From positions 95,528,566 to 95,592,565 of the forward strand of contig NC_060251.1 in NCBI RefSeq assembly GCF_921293095.1: DNA of 64,000 nucleotides, written 5' to 3'. The stretch's first letter is position 1, and each line of letters starts with the position of its first letter. The stretch is from Ischnura elegans. Taxonomy: Eukaryota; Arthropoda; Insecta; Odonata; Coenagrionidae. A program made the translations under genes and the position numbers. The notes beneath the pieces were generated by a model. That model was not told the origin of the DNA. It did no database searches and was given only the letters and a program-made list of their open reading frames with translations. Below are positions 21,655 through 33,354 of the stretch, piece by piece.

Positions 21655-21705
21655 TGAGTTGAGTTCAGTTGAGTTGAGTTAGTTGAGTTCAACAGTTAGT
21701 TCAGC
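21655..21705. repeat. GAGTT-type short tandem repeat in the LINE 5' region
   Basis: About ten imperfect 5-bp units (TTGAG/TTCAG/TTAG) occur just upstream of the LINE 5' UTR. Short tandem arrays at LINE 5' ends are common, but this may be flanking sequence. Confidence 0.6.
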
Positions 21706-22229
21706 GATCTTCTGCGCGCTCCGCGGCAATTGATGTTCTTCCGAAAATTGGATGAAAAATGAATTGAATGAATTAAAAAAGAAGAAACAGCATTACCATC
21801 TCCTATCAACCCATAGAGAACCCTTTTTTTTCCTTTTTTTTCCAACCTTCACCTTCACCCGAAGCCTTCACCTTCACCCGAAGACTCCTTCACTCTTCAC
21901 CTGAAGACCTTATCCTGCCTGCAATCCAGCTGATCATCAAATCATCCTAACTACCGTCCCGGTAGCTTTCTTTATTTTTTATTATTTTTATACAATAATC
22001 TTACGTGAATAACATTACTTGCACTCCCAAACAATTACACGTCCCTCAGCGGCGACGTGACAGAGCCCCGGGGGGAGGCGAGCAATACTGGACGCTCGTT
22101 CCCTCCCTTCGGGTGGTGTCTGTTTGCGTCTTTCCCTGGGAAGTCTCGCCCAATACCTCAGGCACGGGTAGCGCAAGCACGCCCATTGCACGTCTGGGGG
22201 ACTTGGGTGGGTCCCCTCGCTAGGTCCCC

Positions 22230-23924
22230 ATGCCCTCCCGATCCCCCGCACCACACCCGAACACGCACACTCGGAAGCAGAGACAACCCGTCAAGAATTC
22301 CTCCCCAACAGTGAAAATGACCTCTCCAGCGACGCCACTTGAAGTTCCTTCAGCCCTCTTCAGGGCCGTTCCATCGCCGACCTCCGCCCGAAGTTCTCCA
22401 CCTGCTCCAGCTCCCTCTACTAGCTCCCAGAGTCCAGTTCCGGCCCCCTTAAGGACCTCTCCATCATCCAACGCTACCCCTGCAGCTCCTGTCGCCGCCA
22501 ATCCACATCAAGAGAACGCCATTCCTTCCCTGATGTCTGTCAACACCGCTCCTGCTCCATCAGCCGTCAATAAGCCTGCTCAGCCCGTTCCTGCGGCCCA
22601 AAGCTCTGCTTCCGTGTGCACACACGCCGCCACTACCGCCACCTACGTTGCGCCCATGCAAAATAACGAATTTGAGGTAGTTCAGAATAAACGTTGTCGC
22701 CATATGGCCACCGGTAACCTTTCCTCCCCGCCGCCAATTAAGATCAGTAATCGTTATACTTTAATTTCCACTCCAGCTTCTGCCCCCGTAGCCAATCAGC
22801 CTTCTCAAACTCCCGAGGACATGGAAACTTCCGCGCCCTCCCGCCGAGTTCGTCTTCCGCCCTTCAGGCTCGCCAGCACCGAAAACTGGCCAACTTTGTA
22901 TAGCCGCATAAAAAATGCTTGCACCTTCCCCCCGGCCGCCCATTCAACAGGACCTAATTCAGCCATTATTAAGTGTTCCACCCCTGACGACTTCCGTGCA
23001 ACTGACCGAATCCTGAAGGAATTAAACATTCCTTACGTAACCTACGCAATATCAGACGAAAAACAAAAGGAGTATGCCGTCACCGGCATACTCCAATCAG
23101 TCACGACAGAAGACGTAAAGACTGAACTGGAAAATTTAGGCTTCCCTGTCGTTCACGTCGAACGAATATTTTCTACTCGACCCAGTAACTACGAGCGACA
23201 GCTCGGACATAATGCCGTACCAAAATACCCGACCAGAACCTGCCGGGTCTCATTGGCCCCTCATGCCGACCTTCAAAAATTCACTTCCCTTCACCTAATT
23301 GCCGGACTAAGCGTCCGTATTTTTCCCTTCCGTAAACCCCTTCAACCTGTTCAATGCCATAGGTGCCAACGCCTTGGGCACACAAAAAACCACTGCCAGC
23401 TCCCTCCAAACTGTGTCAGATGCGGTGCTGACCACATTACCGGACAGTGTACAAAGCCCCAAGGAGCCGATCCCACTTGTTACCTCTGCCAAGGCGGCCA
23501 CACCGCTAGCTACCGTGGCTGCCCCATTCATAAAGACGCCAGGAAAGCACTAATTGCTGCAAAATTCCCCTCTAGGCCCGATTTTCCTACCCAACGTCCA
23601 AACTCAATTCATAATTCCCGCAGCTTTGCCTCCGCAGTCGCTAATTCACCTCAGCCAATCACAAGCCCCGAAGACCCAAGTCACTCCGAAATGGTACGAT
23701 ACCCCGAATACCCTCAAAATTCTCATTTTCCGCCGCTTATGTATCAAAAACCCAACCAACTGCCGATGCCCGACAATGCCACCGCCCCGTCAGCCGACCC
23801 CGACACCGTGGAACTGCTCCGTTGGTGCCGGGGAATATTCTCACAGCTCCGCCACTGCAATTCCGTGCAGGAAAAGAAGATTTTCATTCTTGAGCAGCTA
23901 CTTACCCTCACCGCTACACCATGA
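22230..23924 (+). CDS. LINE ORF1 (gag-like nucleic-acid-binding protein)
   Basis: 564 codons with no internal stop. Residues 1-230 are Pro/Ala/Ser-rich and low complexity. About 235-370 is a pre-zinc-knuckle domain of Jockey ORF1 proteins (PDDFRATDRILKELNIPY, EYAVTGI, VERIFSTRP). About 372-435 carries three cysteine knuckles: CHRCQRLGHTKNHC, CVRCGADHITGQC and CYLCQGGHTASYRGC. The product should coat element RNA in ribonucleoprotein particles. The start at 22230 is the first ATG that keeps the frame open; an upstream initiation is not excluded. The stop codon shares ATGA with the ORF2 start, which suggests coupled translation of ORF2. Confidence 0.88.
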   Translation: MPSRSPAPHPNTHTRKQRQPVKNSSPTVKMTSPATPLEVPSALFRAVPSPTSARSSPPAPAPSTSSQSPVPAPLRTSPSSNATPAAPVAANPHQENAIPSLMSVNTAPAPSAVNKPAQPVPAAQSSASVCTHAATTATYVAPMQNNEFEVVQNKRCRHMATGNLSSPPPIKISNRYTLISTPASAPVANQPSQTPEDMETSAPSRRVRLPPFRLASTENWPTLYSRIKNACTFPPAAHSTGPNSAIIKCSTPDDFRATDRILKELNIPYVTYAISDEKQKEYAVTGILQSVTTEDVKTELENLGFPVVHVERIFSTRPSNYERQLGHNAVPKYPTRTCRVSLAPHADLQKFTSLHLIAGLSVRIFPFRKPLQPVQCHRCQRLGHTKNHCQLPPNCVRCGADHITGQCTKPQGADPTCYLCQGGHTASYRGCPIHKDARKALIAAKFPSRPDFPTQRPNSIHNSRSFASAVANSPQPITSPEDPSHSEMVRYPEYPQNSHFPPLMYQKPNQLPMPDNATAPSADPDTVELLRWCRGIFSQLRHCNSVQEKKIFILEQLLTLTATP

Positions 23925-26605
23925 ACAATACGACACACTGCATACCTACACTCAAGTTACTCTCGTGGAACTGTCAAGGCATCACGAACAAGAAAAACGA
24001 ACTCCTGCAATATGCATTTGATAACAAGATACACGTAATTTTATTGCAGGAAACACACTTGAAACCACATAATACACTATCTAACGCCCATTATAACATA
24101 CACCGCCTTGACAGGGACACGCGGGGAGGGGGGGTAGCTGTCTTAGTTCATAAATCGCTTAATTATTCCATTCTCAACGTCCCCGTCCTAAATTCCCTTG
24201 AGGCCCTTGGAATCGCACTTGACACCCAACACGGTAAACTTGACATCTTTTCAATATATCAACCTGCCACCAAAAAGCTCAGCAGCGACGACCTTGAGGA
24301 ACTTTTTTCCATGTATTCGAGCGGCCTTTTCATAGGCGACTGGAATTCCAAAACTCCTTCATTTAATTCGTACGCTACGAACAAAAACGGCAAAACCCTA
24401 CTTAAATTTATTACCGGCAAACCATTCTCCGTTCTTGCTCCGACTTCCCCCACTCATTATTGCTCTTCCCATAGATATGCTGCCGACATTCTTGACTTTG
24501 CCGTTTGCAATAACCTTCCCATTACTTCAACTCCTAATGTTATTCATTCGTTTACTTCCGACCACTTTCCAATACTGTTTCACATTCCCATTCAGCCACG
24601 TAAAATAATTCCTCCTGCCAAAATTTTCACTAACTGGTCTCGTTTCGCTAATTCCCTCACCATTAATCTAGATTCAATTCCTTTCCTTGATTCCCCCTCC
24701 ACGCACGACCTTGACCAGAGAGCTTCACTCATCAGTTCCACTTTAACCCGGGTTAAAGATTCCGTCACTCGATCCATTCCAGTCTCCGCGAGCGCGCCCA
24801 GTCACTTCGACCAATCAATCGTAGAGCTGATTAAGCGTCGTAATGCCGCACGTAGGCGATGGCAACGTTCCAGAGATCCGTATGACAAGCTGCGCTACCA
24901 ACATCTTTGCGCAGGCGTTCGTAAGGAAATCTCAAAACACTCTTCCGAGCGTTGGAACACACACGTATCAACACTTACATTCGAAGACAACACCCTTTGG
25001 AAAACATCAAAGTCCCTCAGACGCACAGTTAAAGTAATTTCTCCCCCAATCAAACACGATAACAAATACATTTACGATCCGCAACACAAAACCGAAATCC
25101 AGGCGGACCATTTGCAGCAAACCATGGCACTAGATCCTTCTCATTCTCCCCTCGAACGACAAATTGCCTTGGTTTTAAGTACTTTTTCCCTCCCAAAACC
25201 TAATTTTGATATTACCTCTTCTTCCGAAATTGAATCCATTATTAATAAATTCCCCAAACACAAAGCCCCCGGTTTAGATGGCATCACCAATCTTTTATTG
25301 AAAAACAGTTGTAAAGTTCCCCGCTTCAGTCTTCTCCTTGCTGATCTATTTAATAATTGCTTCAAATCCTCCCATTTTCCGGCCGCCTGGAAAGTAGGCA
25401 AAGTAATTCTTATTCCAAAACCCGGAAAAAATCCCACCATCCCAGGAAATTCACGACCAATCACATTACTTTCCAACATTTCCAAAATTTTTGAAAGCAT
25501 CATACTATCGAAATTAGAATTACACATTCAACAAAATAACACATTACGCCCTGAGCAATTTGGTTTCAGGAAACGCCACTCTTGCACTCACCAAATCCTT
25601 CGCCTCGTTGAACAAGTTACACGCGGATTTAACCTTCGACGCCCTACAGATGCGGTTTTTCTGGACGTTGCCAGAGCCTTTGATCGCGTTTGGCATGACG
25701 CGCTCATCTACAAAATGTATCTTAATCAGTTCCCGATGTCTCTGATCGCGCTCGTCAGAAGTTACCTCCGAGGCCGCTCGTTTAAAATCTCCGACTTCAA
25801 TATCTTGTCGTCGGAAAGACCAGCGCGAGCTGGTGTTCCTCAGGGCTCGCTGTTGAGTCCGTTATTATTCAACATTTTCGTAAACGACATTCCCACAGAC
25901 GATGACACTACACTCCACATGTATGCAGACGACACAGCCATTTCAGCACAATCCAAATACACCGACACTAACATCAGAAAACTCAACAGACATCTTAGCA
26001 AAATTCATAAATGGACCGAAAAATGGAAAATTCAGATAAACGCCTCCAAAAGCAGTCATTTACACTTCGAGAGAACCCGAAAACACGAACCTAGAAATTC
26101 AATACTCATCCAAAACACACGCGTTCCAAGGGTCGATAACCACCGCTTTCTTGGCGTCATCCTCGATCAACGTCTCTCCTACAAATCCCATTCCACTGCA
26201 GCAATAGCCAAAGCCCGGCAGGCACAATAAGCTTTGAACGGACTACTATGCAGAAAATCGCCACTGACTAACGACAATAAAATGCGGCTATACAAAGGAA
26301 TTATTCGTCCCATCCTGCTTTTCGGCGCAGAGATTTTTGCTAATTCCCTCCCACTTCAAAAGAAATTAAATACTTTTCAAAACAAGGCCCTCCGTTTCAT
26401 CCTGCATTTTCCGCAGAGAACCAAAATTTCCCATGTCCTCCGAGCTCACCACTTATCCACCGTTCAGGAATTTATCAGGAAACAAGCAAATCGCATGGGC
26501 GCTCGTCTAACAGCTACACAAAATCCGCTTTTAATTAATATCTGGAATTACAACGAAAATCTGCCTACTACACATACACTGCCTAAGCATATCACTCGTC
26601 TATGA
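23921..26605 (+). pseudogene. LINE ORF2 (AP endonuclease + reverse transcriptase), one in-frame stop
   Basis: Residues 7-230 form an APE-type endonuclease: LSWNCQGITNKK, LLQETHL, the glycine-rich RGGGVAVLV, GDWNSK and SDHFPILF. Residues about 440-700 form the RT: KAPGLDGITN, RPITLLSNISKIFES, FGFRKRHS, TDAVFLDVARAFDRVWH, GVPQGSLLSPLLFN and the catalytic MYADDTAI. Then HRFLGVILD and a C-terminal thumb region (RLYKGIIRPILLFGAE). A TAA at 26228-26230 interrupts the same frame, which otherwise stays open to the TGA at 26603-26605 (894 codons). No RNase H domain is present, as expected for Jockey. Without the stop it would be of normal length; inactive as read. Confidence 0.9.
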
Positions 26606-27075
26606 GTCTTTCGTATGTCTTTTCTCCTTACGTTGCGTTCTTTTTAATAAAATTCACATAAAATCGTTATAAAAAAAAATTATAAGATACGTTAAAAAAC
26701 TTAATAGAAAATCTAAATAATACTTCGAAAAATCCATAAAAAAATAAAAAAATATAAAATATTCAAAAATGAAAAGGACTCTAATCTAAAACCAAAAAAA
26801 TAATAAAAAAAATATACCGTTTAGGTATTGAAAATACAAAAATATTGTTGCGAAAGCTATGTTCATTTTTTTTTTCTTTCTTTTCTCATCAACTTTGTTT
26901 TTAATTATTTTTAGCTTTAGTTCTCCTGTTCTATCAACAGTTACTTTAGATTATAAGTTTCCTCTTCTCACAAACATTACACTACACAAGTCACGCAAAC
27001 CTCCGTCATTTTTATTTTAATTATTTTTGACAACATTGGTAGTGGTGGCAAATAGCTACCGGGACAATTTTTCTT

Positions 27076-27089
27076 GCGCCTTCGGCGCG
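27076..27089 (+). other. 3' terminal hairpin of LINE copy B
   Basis: The same GCGCCTTCGGCGCG hairpin as at 9719-9732. Immediately beyond it lies the minus-strand Penelope-type coding fragment, whose frame reads through the hairpin. Confidence 0.6.
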
Positions 27090-27616
27090 TCAGAGAGTCT
27101 GCTCGGTCTGCAAACATTGCTGATTTGGAAGCCCGTGTCCCTGTTGAAGTTGTTGCGGTTGATGCGGATCTGAATGGCTTCCTTGACAAGGCGGTCCTAG
27201 TAGCCATGTGCCCGGCGTAGCAGTTTCGTCTCCTTCCATTGTATGGCATGGTCCTCACTGATGCTATGCTCCACCACTGCAGACTTTTCCGGTTGGGCCA
27301 GCCGTAAGTACCTCTGATGTTCCTTCTTCCTAGTTTCAGTTGTCCGACTGGTATCTCCAATATATGTCTTCCCGCACTTGCATGGAATTTCGTTAACTCC
27401 TGGCGTCTTCAGTCCGAGGGGATCCTTCGCTCTCACTAGTTGATCCCTGAGCTTTGGAGGTGGTAAATGGATTGTCTTTATATTATATCTGCCTAGAATG
27501 CGTTGTATCTTTCCGGATATTGTGGAGACATAGGGAAGGAAAGCTTTTGCGGTCGGTTCTTCTTGCGGCTCCCTTGTGCCGCCAATGGGCTTGTTAAAGG
27601 TCCTTTTCAGGGCCAT
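27090..27616 (-). pseudogene. Penelope-like element, GIY-YIG endonuclease fragment
   Basis: The minus strand from 27616 reads KIQRILGRYNIKTIHLPPPK, a linker, then NEIPCKCGKTYIGDTSRTTETRKKEH, the GIY-YIG nuclease signature with its Cys pair ahead of TYIG, followed by VVEHSISEDHAIQW. A TAG at about 27197 interrupts the frame, which then continues LVKEAIQIRINRNNFNRDTGFQISN to about 27095. This is the C-terminal endonuclease of Penelope-type retroelements; the RT part is missing. The C-terminal end abuts the LINE B hairpin. Confidence 0.85.
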
Positions 27617-28253
27617 AGAAATCTAATGTTTGCTATAGCCATTTTTCCGAAATTATAAGCATTGAATTACATACCACGTTTTTTAAGGCCGACAAATCGA
27701 CAAGTGCCATGAACGTCGGATAGTTCTTCTTCGTCCTTGTATACCTTTGTACACTCATTCGAGAAAAAAATGCCTGACTAAGGCGACGGCAACCGTAATA
27801 CAACCACTGCAAGACTGAATATGCACCTAAGTATTTCTTTGGATATACTTTGGACAGGAAAACTTCGCAGTAAACAAAGTAAATCTCCTTTCCAACAAAG
27901 ATGTTTGCCACGATCTCTTAACGATACAGAAAATTTCATCAAACTCACGAACATGCAATCAGTAATCGAGCGAAGTATTGCAAACTAACCTCAAATATCT
28001 ACTTCCGAAAACGCCGCAATTTCACGCACAGAAGTAATCATAAACTTAAATTTACAAATGGAAAAAGCAGCATGTTAAATTGAAACAATAATCGCTATTA
28101 TTAAACACAAATAGTTGCATTCAGTGCAAGGCTTCAAATACGCAAATTACAAACCGAAAAAATTCTAAGGGCCACAAAGACATTAGGGCTCACGAAAAAA
28201 TCATTGCTAGCTGTATAAATCAATGAAGATGCATATGCAATAACACAATATAT
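27617..28253. other. Unassigned AT-rich sequence
   Basis: A 92-codon minus-strand frame (27911-27633) is open but matches nothing I recognise and has no supporting signal beyond a possible GTATGT donor near 27680. Otherwise nothing seen. Confidence 0.3.
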
Positions 28254-28330
28254 AGTAGTAGGCTTGGGGTTACGGGTGCGTCGACAGCTAAGGTCATTAG
28301 CACCACGCGCAATCAAATTGCGACATAAGC
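28254..28330 (-). mobile_element. 3' fragment of the (TAC)n-tailed RNase-H LINE
   Basis: GTAGTAG followed by GGGTGCGTCGACAGCTAAGGTCATT matches the 3' end of the copies at 53468 and 63362 (GTAGTAGTAGTATTTGGATTTAGGGTGCGTC...). Only the last 70-80 bp are present. Confidence 0.65.
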
Positions 28331-28543
28331 ATATACTATAATTTCAGTTTAGTGCGGCACTGTTGACAATATTGATGTAAACGTCAAGCCAATCAAATCG
28401 AATTCACAAGACCAGTTTTCTTAATGAATTCTATGACGCGGCATAGGCGGCCAGGGTCATCGCCCAGAATACATTCTAGGTTGCCCCTGACGCATGTCCT
28501 AACACAATATATTCTAAGCTCTTAACTTCGAGAACGACATATA

Positions 28544-30252
28544 CGGTGGAACCTGGATAATTCGAACTTCTTTTATTCGAAATACTCTTTAGATCGAATA
28601 TTCATTCCTCTTAACCCCTAGCATTTTGTATTCAAACAAAGCAAAAAAGTCGTGGATAATTCGAATTTTATTTTTGATAATTCGAATTTTTGTTGTGTCA
28701 AATTAAGGCATTAATTAGAATCTGCGACTCAAAATAATTGTCAATCCGTCGGAAAATAAGCCTTACTAACGCTATTGTCATAAGGTTTGTACTAGGTAAA
28801 ATGTGTGCCAGCGTAGTCTGATGACTCTCCCTTACCCTCCCGCCCGCCACGCCGACCTTGCACAGCAGATCAGATGTTGCTGAGGACATTTTTAGGTTAG
28901 CGATTCGTTGAAAAATATTCCTGTTTAAATGCTCCTTTCATTTTGTTAGTAGGCATTATTCAAAGTAATAGGGTCGTTTCCTTCATCAAAGAAAACGAAA
29001 GGCATTGATCGCGATTCGTTACCCACCATTAAAGTATTCATAATATACTAATTATTTGGTTTTAGGAATACCGGTAAGGACGAATAGCAAGGGTCAATTT
29101 TATCCTCATTTGAAAAAGGCCAGATTGGCGCCCATGCGATGCCACTCCACGTGACGTCACAGGGACCTAGTTTTGTATACGAGTAGATAGGAGTTTTACA
29201 TCATCTGAAATTACCGATGCATGCATGAGGCACAGAGCTCAGGGAAACATGTATTAATAATCACCTTTTAAAACTGCCCATCGTCGGAAAGTCTCCTTGG
29301 TTTGATAAGGTATTAATAATCCTTATTTAAGCCAAGCGCTACCAGCTAGCAGGGCACTCAGCTACCTGCTAGCATCCTGCGTCGTATCAGCGCTCAAAGC
29401 CTCGCCCTTAGGTCACCTCACTTGCGGCAGCGGGAATCAGAACGACGTCACACGGGGTTTTCCCGGCATTCATACTTACCCGTTGCGTTTTCGCGCGCTT
29501 GAAAATTTTCACTTTTCATTTAATCGCGAAAAATAGATATCGTCATATAAAAATGTAAAACAGTGAAATACGTACTCCAGGAGTATTAATCTTTCGATTT
29601 AGGCAATAAAAATAATAGGAAATCACCCTATTATATTTCAAGGGTGTCAATTTAATGAAGAGTTTTCATTGTAAATATGAATTCTATTGTTTTATTTAGG
29701 GATGGTCGGATCGGATACCTCGGATCCAAATATCCGCGGATATTTCCCTTCATCGGATACATCGGATCCAAACTCGCGTAAGATCGGATCTGGGTCCGAA
29801 TTTTTAAATAATAGCTTCATTGAATGCAACGCCCTATAAGGGTGGAAAGAGTTCCGATTATATCTCCGAATGCGCCGTCGCATGCGATTTTTGTCCTACT
29901 CATGAACCGTTGTTTTTTGTAGAGGTTACGTAGGAGAATTTCAGCAGTGGAAAATAAAAAAAGGCAAAATACGACTGTCACATAGTGCAACTCTTCCCAA
30001 GAGATTGAACAATCATGGGGGGAATCACAGCGTCAGGAATTTGAAAATGCATTTGGATCCGAAAATATCCGATCCGAAAGATCCGGCTCCGAAAATCAAG
30101 GATCCGATCCGAATCCGGATCCGAAAAAAATCCTTGATCCGTCCATCCCTGGTTTTATTATTTATTTATTAAGGGCTTCTTTAAGTCGAATGTTTGGATA
30201 ATTCGAAGTTTTTAAATGGTCCCTTTATAATCGAATTGTCCAAGTCCCGCTG
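28544..30252. mobile_element. TA-flanked DNA transposon (pogo/mariner-type ends), non-coding
   Basis: The left end reads CGGTGGAACCTGGATAATTCGAA after TA (28542-28543). The right end, inverted, reads CAGCGGGACTTGGACAATTCGA inside TA (30253-30254). More ATAATTCGAA copies lie near both ends. The interior has no transposase, so it is non-autonomous or fully decayed. A hAT MITE is nested at 29697-30151. TGACGTCA occurs at 29152. Confidence 0.7.
29697..30151. mobile_element. hAT-type MITE, 455 bp
   Basis: Ends are TAGGGATGG and, inverted, CAGGGATGG, flanked by a perfect 8-bp duplication GTTTTATT (29689-29696; 30152-30159), the size used by hAT elements. Each end is packed with GGATCC/GGATCGG-type subterminal repeats, which are typical transposase-binding clusters. 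No ORF of note. Confidence 0.85.
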
Positions 30253-31169
30253 TACTTACATTCAAACGAATATATTTGTGGCGCGTAGCCAAGGACAATA
30301 ATAGCAGTAAGTGAAGCTCAATTTCTCTGAGGAGCAGAAGTGGTACCGCTCAATTTGTCGAGAAACTTTTGGAAACCACTGTACATCGCAATGGGGAACA
30401 TGCACAATTTTTTTAATGTACGGTAATAAGAAGGCCTCTACCTTAAATATACTCGTCGAAAATTTCACGTATGCATAATGCTTTTTGGCTGAGTTATGAG
30501 TCTTTAAAATTCGATCTTCATCGGCTGCTTGAAAACACGACGTAATCGGAGCGTGACGTCACGGCACGGTATCCACCGATGACAGACTGAGGAAGTGGAT
30601 AGATAATCGATCTAGGATCATTTGGATCTCAACTTCGGCCGATTAGGTAAAACTATCTAAGTTCCGCAAGGTACGTAACTAAGTAAATACATGAGATAGA
30701 TTTTCAGCTAGCAATGGATATAATAAACCTTAATGGACAATAAATAAATATTTTAAAATGTTCGTAAAATAATTTTCATTAATCGCATTTTACTCCCGCA
30801 TCGCGCTAGTAACGCAGTAATCACTGTTTTTCAGAAAATCAGCCGCTAGAAGGAAGTAGACCAAAAGTAAACAGAGGTATTTTGATTTCTTAAATCCCTC
30901 TTAAGTCAATTTGTCCTTTTAGGAACTACTACAAAGCTCGACGAAGATTTTAATGCGATATCTTACATTCAAGGCTCTACCACTCTACTCTCTTAGCTAA
31001 GTGATTGGTGTACCTACCGTGCGATGACGTCAGAAGGCGTTTCAGGTCACGTGACCTCAAGCGATATTCGAGCATTTTTAATTAGCATTTATTGACGTAC
31101 TAGGAGAGTTTTGGCTTATATATTTGGACTCGTGAGAAAATTTTCTATTCATTGAGACTAACTAGCATG
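30253..31169. other. Unassigned sequence
   Basis: No gene or transposon end found. It contains two TGACGTCA palindromes (30554-30561; 31025-31032). Confidence 0.4.
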
Positions 31170-31545
31170 ATGAACAAATTTCATGCATGTTCCCCATTGT
31201 TCGCCCTTCCCTTCTCTATGGTTGCGAAATGTTTGCCAATAACAAAACCATCCGCAAAAAACTGGAAATATTTCAAAATAAATCCCTTACCTTTTCCTCA
31301 AACTCTCAAGGCTTACAAATTCGAAAGATGTTCGCTGCGCTCATAAGATTCCTTCAATCAATGACTTCATTACAAAATTAGTCACAAAATTTAAGTCCAG
31401 GCTCAGGAGAACAAAAAATACACTGCTTACAGACATTTGGAACTATGATCCAACTTTTCCAACAACATTCCTGCCTCATCAAGTCACTCTTCTATGAGTC
31501 TTTCCTATGTCTCTCTTCCTTCTAGATTTAGTAATGGAGAACTTC
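31170..31545 (+). pseudogene. LINE copy C, short RT C-terminal fragment
   Basis: MFPIVRPSLLYGCEMFANN and IRKKLEIFQNKSL match copy A (IIRPVVLYACEIFA, IRKKLGQFENK) and copy B. The downstream CTCTTCTATGAGTCTTTCCTATGTC matches the 3' UTR start of both. Both ends are truncated and one or two frameshifts are present. Confidence 0.75.
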
Positions 31546-31865
31546 CAAGGATTTTAAACAGCCAATTTAACTCATGCATCGTACAGAAAATCAAAAATAT
31601 TTAATATGTATACTTTTCTTTGACCTGAGTGACGCATATTAATTGAACAGTAGCGTCCTGAAAATAATGATATCGCTTCACGGCATTTATGACGCGTGAC
31701 ATCATATATGCCGTTCCGTGGCATGGTAACCAGGTATAACAAAGTGTTTATCAGTTCGAGACGCTGGAAAGTGGATTTACCTCGGTATATACATCTCCTG
31801 CGCTGTAGTACAAGTTTAAAGAAGTACGCTAGGTGTTTTTATTTCACACTCAAGAGAATTATCGG

Positions 31866-32000
31866 CATGGAAGCTGGATATATTCGTGCGGAGTCCGGAA
31901 ATCTGCCCGAAGTCGACTCTCTCATAATGATGGAGTACTTAATGAGCTAAGATAAGTATACATCAGCGGAAATACGAGTAGTAGTAGAGATGCGTTTTTA
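31866..32000 (+). pseudogene. Fragment of an arthropod transposon-type or recombinase-type ORF (uncertain)
   Basis: The frame MEAGYIRAESGNLPEVDSL, then a TAA, then DKYTSAEIR resembles the N-terminal segment of SWIM/YqaJ-type proteins found in many arthropod repeats. Only about 45 residues remain, so the family is a guess from wording alone. The preceding sequence, 31546-31865, shows nothing else. Confidence 0.3.
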
Positions 32001-32028
32001 GGGGTGCGTCGACAGCAAAGTTATTGGG
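31977..32028 (-). mobile_element. 3' tail of an RNase-H LINE, separated from its body
   Basis: GTAGTAGTAG, then GGGGTGCGTCGACAGCAAAG, is the 3' end of the (TAC)n-tailed LINE. The body in the same orientation lies at 34320-34860, with the Harbinger element B in between, so one LINE copy may have been split. Confidence 0.6.
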
Positions 32029-32269
32029 TGCGTTCATTCAGGCTAGCGCTGAGCTAGCGAACAGCACTTCTCGGGATTGAACGCTCCGCTGAGGAGTTCG
32101 CTACCTCCAGCGGACGCCATTTTCAACAGCGAAATTTTCCTATGCTCGCGGACTTAGCGGTGATCCCTGATTGGTTGCTATAGCGTGTTTACTGCAGACG
32201 AGGTTATTCGAACGAGGTATTTCGAGGTTTTTGTCGTTGAAAGGGAAACTGCACTTTTTAAAAATAATA

Positions 32270-33131
32270 TGGCCGAAGAGTATGTGATAACTCTTGAATT
32301 TACCCACAGTGGAAAGACCTACCATTCCAAAATATCTTCGGCGTTGCTTCCATTGATGGAATCCTGTAATCATCAATTTTAACTGTTCGCTCTATCGCTT
32401 TACGGTGAAGCTCTCGGATGGACCAGGTTTTATGTATTACCAATCTTGAATTTTATTTTTAAACCCTATTTAATTTTATCATTTTAGACGACTCGTTCAG
32501 AAACAGCGTTTTAACGCAAATTATGAAAGCATCTTCGGACGGCGAGAAGGAGAGGAATGAAAAAAAACCGAACAGGAAACAACTAGCACTTCAGCAGAAG
32601 ATTTATCATTCAAATGGGACGATAGCAGCACCAAACTTTTAATTTCGGAATACAGCAAAGAAGCGTCAAAATTTCGTGGTCCAAAAATAAAAAAAAATCA
32701 TATTTGGCAAAAAATATCAAAGGAAATAAACTTGTTTGGCCACAAAACCACCCCAGAAGCCTGCGACCGAAAATTTAGGAATTTAAAAGCCACATACAAA
32801 TCAGTGAAGGACGATGCGAACAAAACGGGACGTGCAAGAGTCAGCTGGCCATATTTTATTAGTATTGGCCATTTTCACATCCAGTGAATTAACTGATACT
32901 GTCAGCAATAGCCAAACTAGTGAAACGAGAGAAGTTAATGATGTGAAACGTCGAAAATTGTCAGAATTGACAAACTTTAGAAAATGATTCATTGAAGTTC
33001 AAGAGAAAATTTCTAATGAACTGGTTAGTTTGAATGAATTTTACAGAAAGAGTGTTCACCTTCAAGAAGAAAAGAACAATTTGCTCAGGGAAATACTGGA
33101 GGAATTTAAGAAGAACAGTGCTAATCGTTGA
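32270..33131 (+). pseudogene. Harbinger Myb/SANT-like accessory protein B
   Basis: A possible first exon reads MAEEYVITLEFTHSGKTYH (32270-32380). From about 32590, one frame gives STSAEDLSFKWDDSSTKLLI, IWQKISKEINLFGHKTTPEAC and NLKATYKSVKDD, the three-helix Myb/SANT-like fold with its spaced tryptophans. A C-terminal coiled coil follows (KRRKLSELTNF, then EVQEKISNELVSLNEFY, EEKNNLLREILEEFKK) to a stop at 33131. Frameshifts near 32570 and 32880 and a stop near 32985 break it. In this superfamily the protein binds transposon ends and brings the transposase to the nucleus. Confidence 0.7.
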
Positions 33132-33354
33132 CCAATATTTCAATGTATATTTCATTTTTACCTGTTTTTTTATTCATTTATGATTGGTTGCACAATATTT
33201 TAAATACATTACACGTATTAACCAGAGTGGAGTATGATTTCTTTTAATAACATATTTTTAAATTACATTTTCAAGCATTGTTTTTATTTTCCGTGCATTT
33301 AAAACTCTTGCCTATTCTCAATAGCATTTAATATTTAATATATTCTACATTATA

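Larger units (their letters stand above)
21650..27090 (+). mobile_element. Jockey-like LINE copy B, near full length
   Basis: 5' UTR (about 21650-22229) starts with GAGTT-rich repeats, then a GC-rich stretch. ORF1 (22230-23924) and ORF2 (23921-26605) overlap at an ATGA stop-start. An AT-rich 3' UTR (26606-27075) ends at the same GCGCCTTCGGCGCG hairpin as copy A. I could not identify target duplications; the 5' limit is approximate. Only one in-frame stop interrupts ORF2, making this the youngest-looking LINE in the window. Confidence 0.85.

Noticed and set aside
22015-22501. Minus-strand ORFs over the LINE 5' UTR and ORF1 start
   Set aside because: They are frame shadows of the Pro/Ala-rich, GC-rich ORF1 coding strand.
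27633-27911. 92-codon minus-strand ORF with a possible splice donor
   Set aside because: No domain, no paralogue and AT-rich composition; I could not separate it from chance coding.
32185-32382. Independent host gene
   Set aside because: It sits just upstream of the Myb/SANT-like coding in the same strand and is more simply the first exon of the Harbinger accessory gene.
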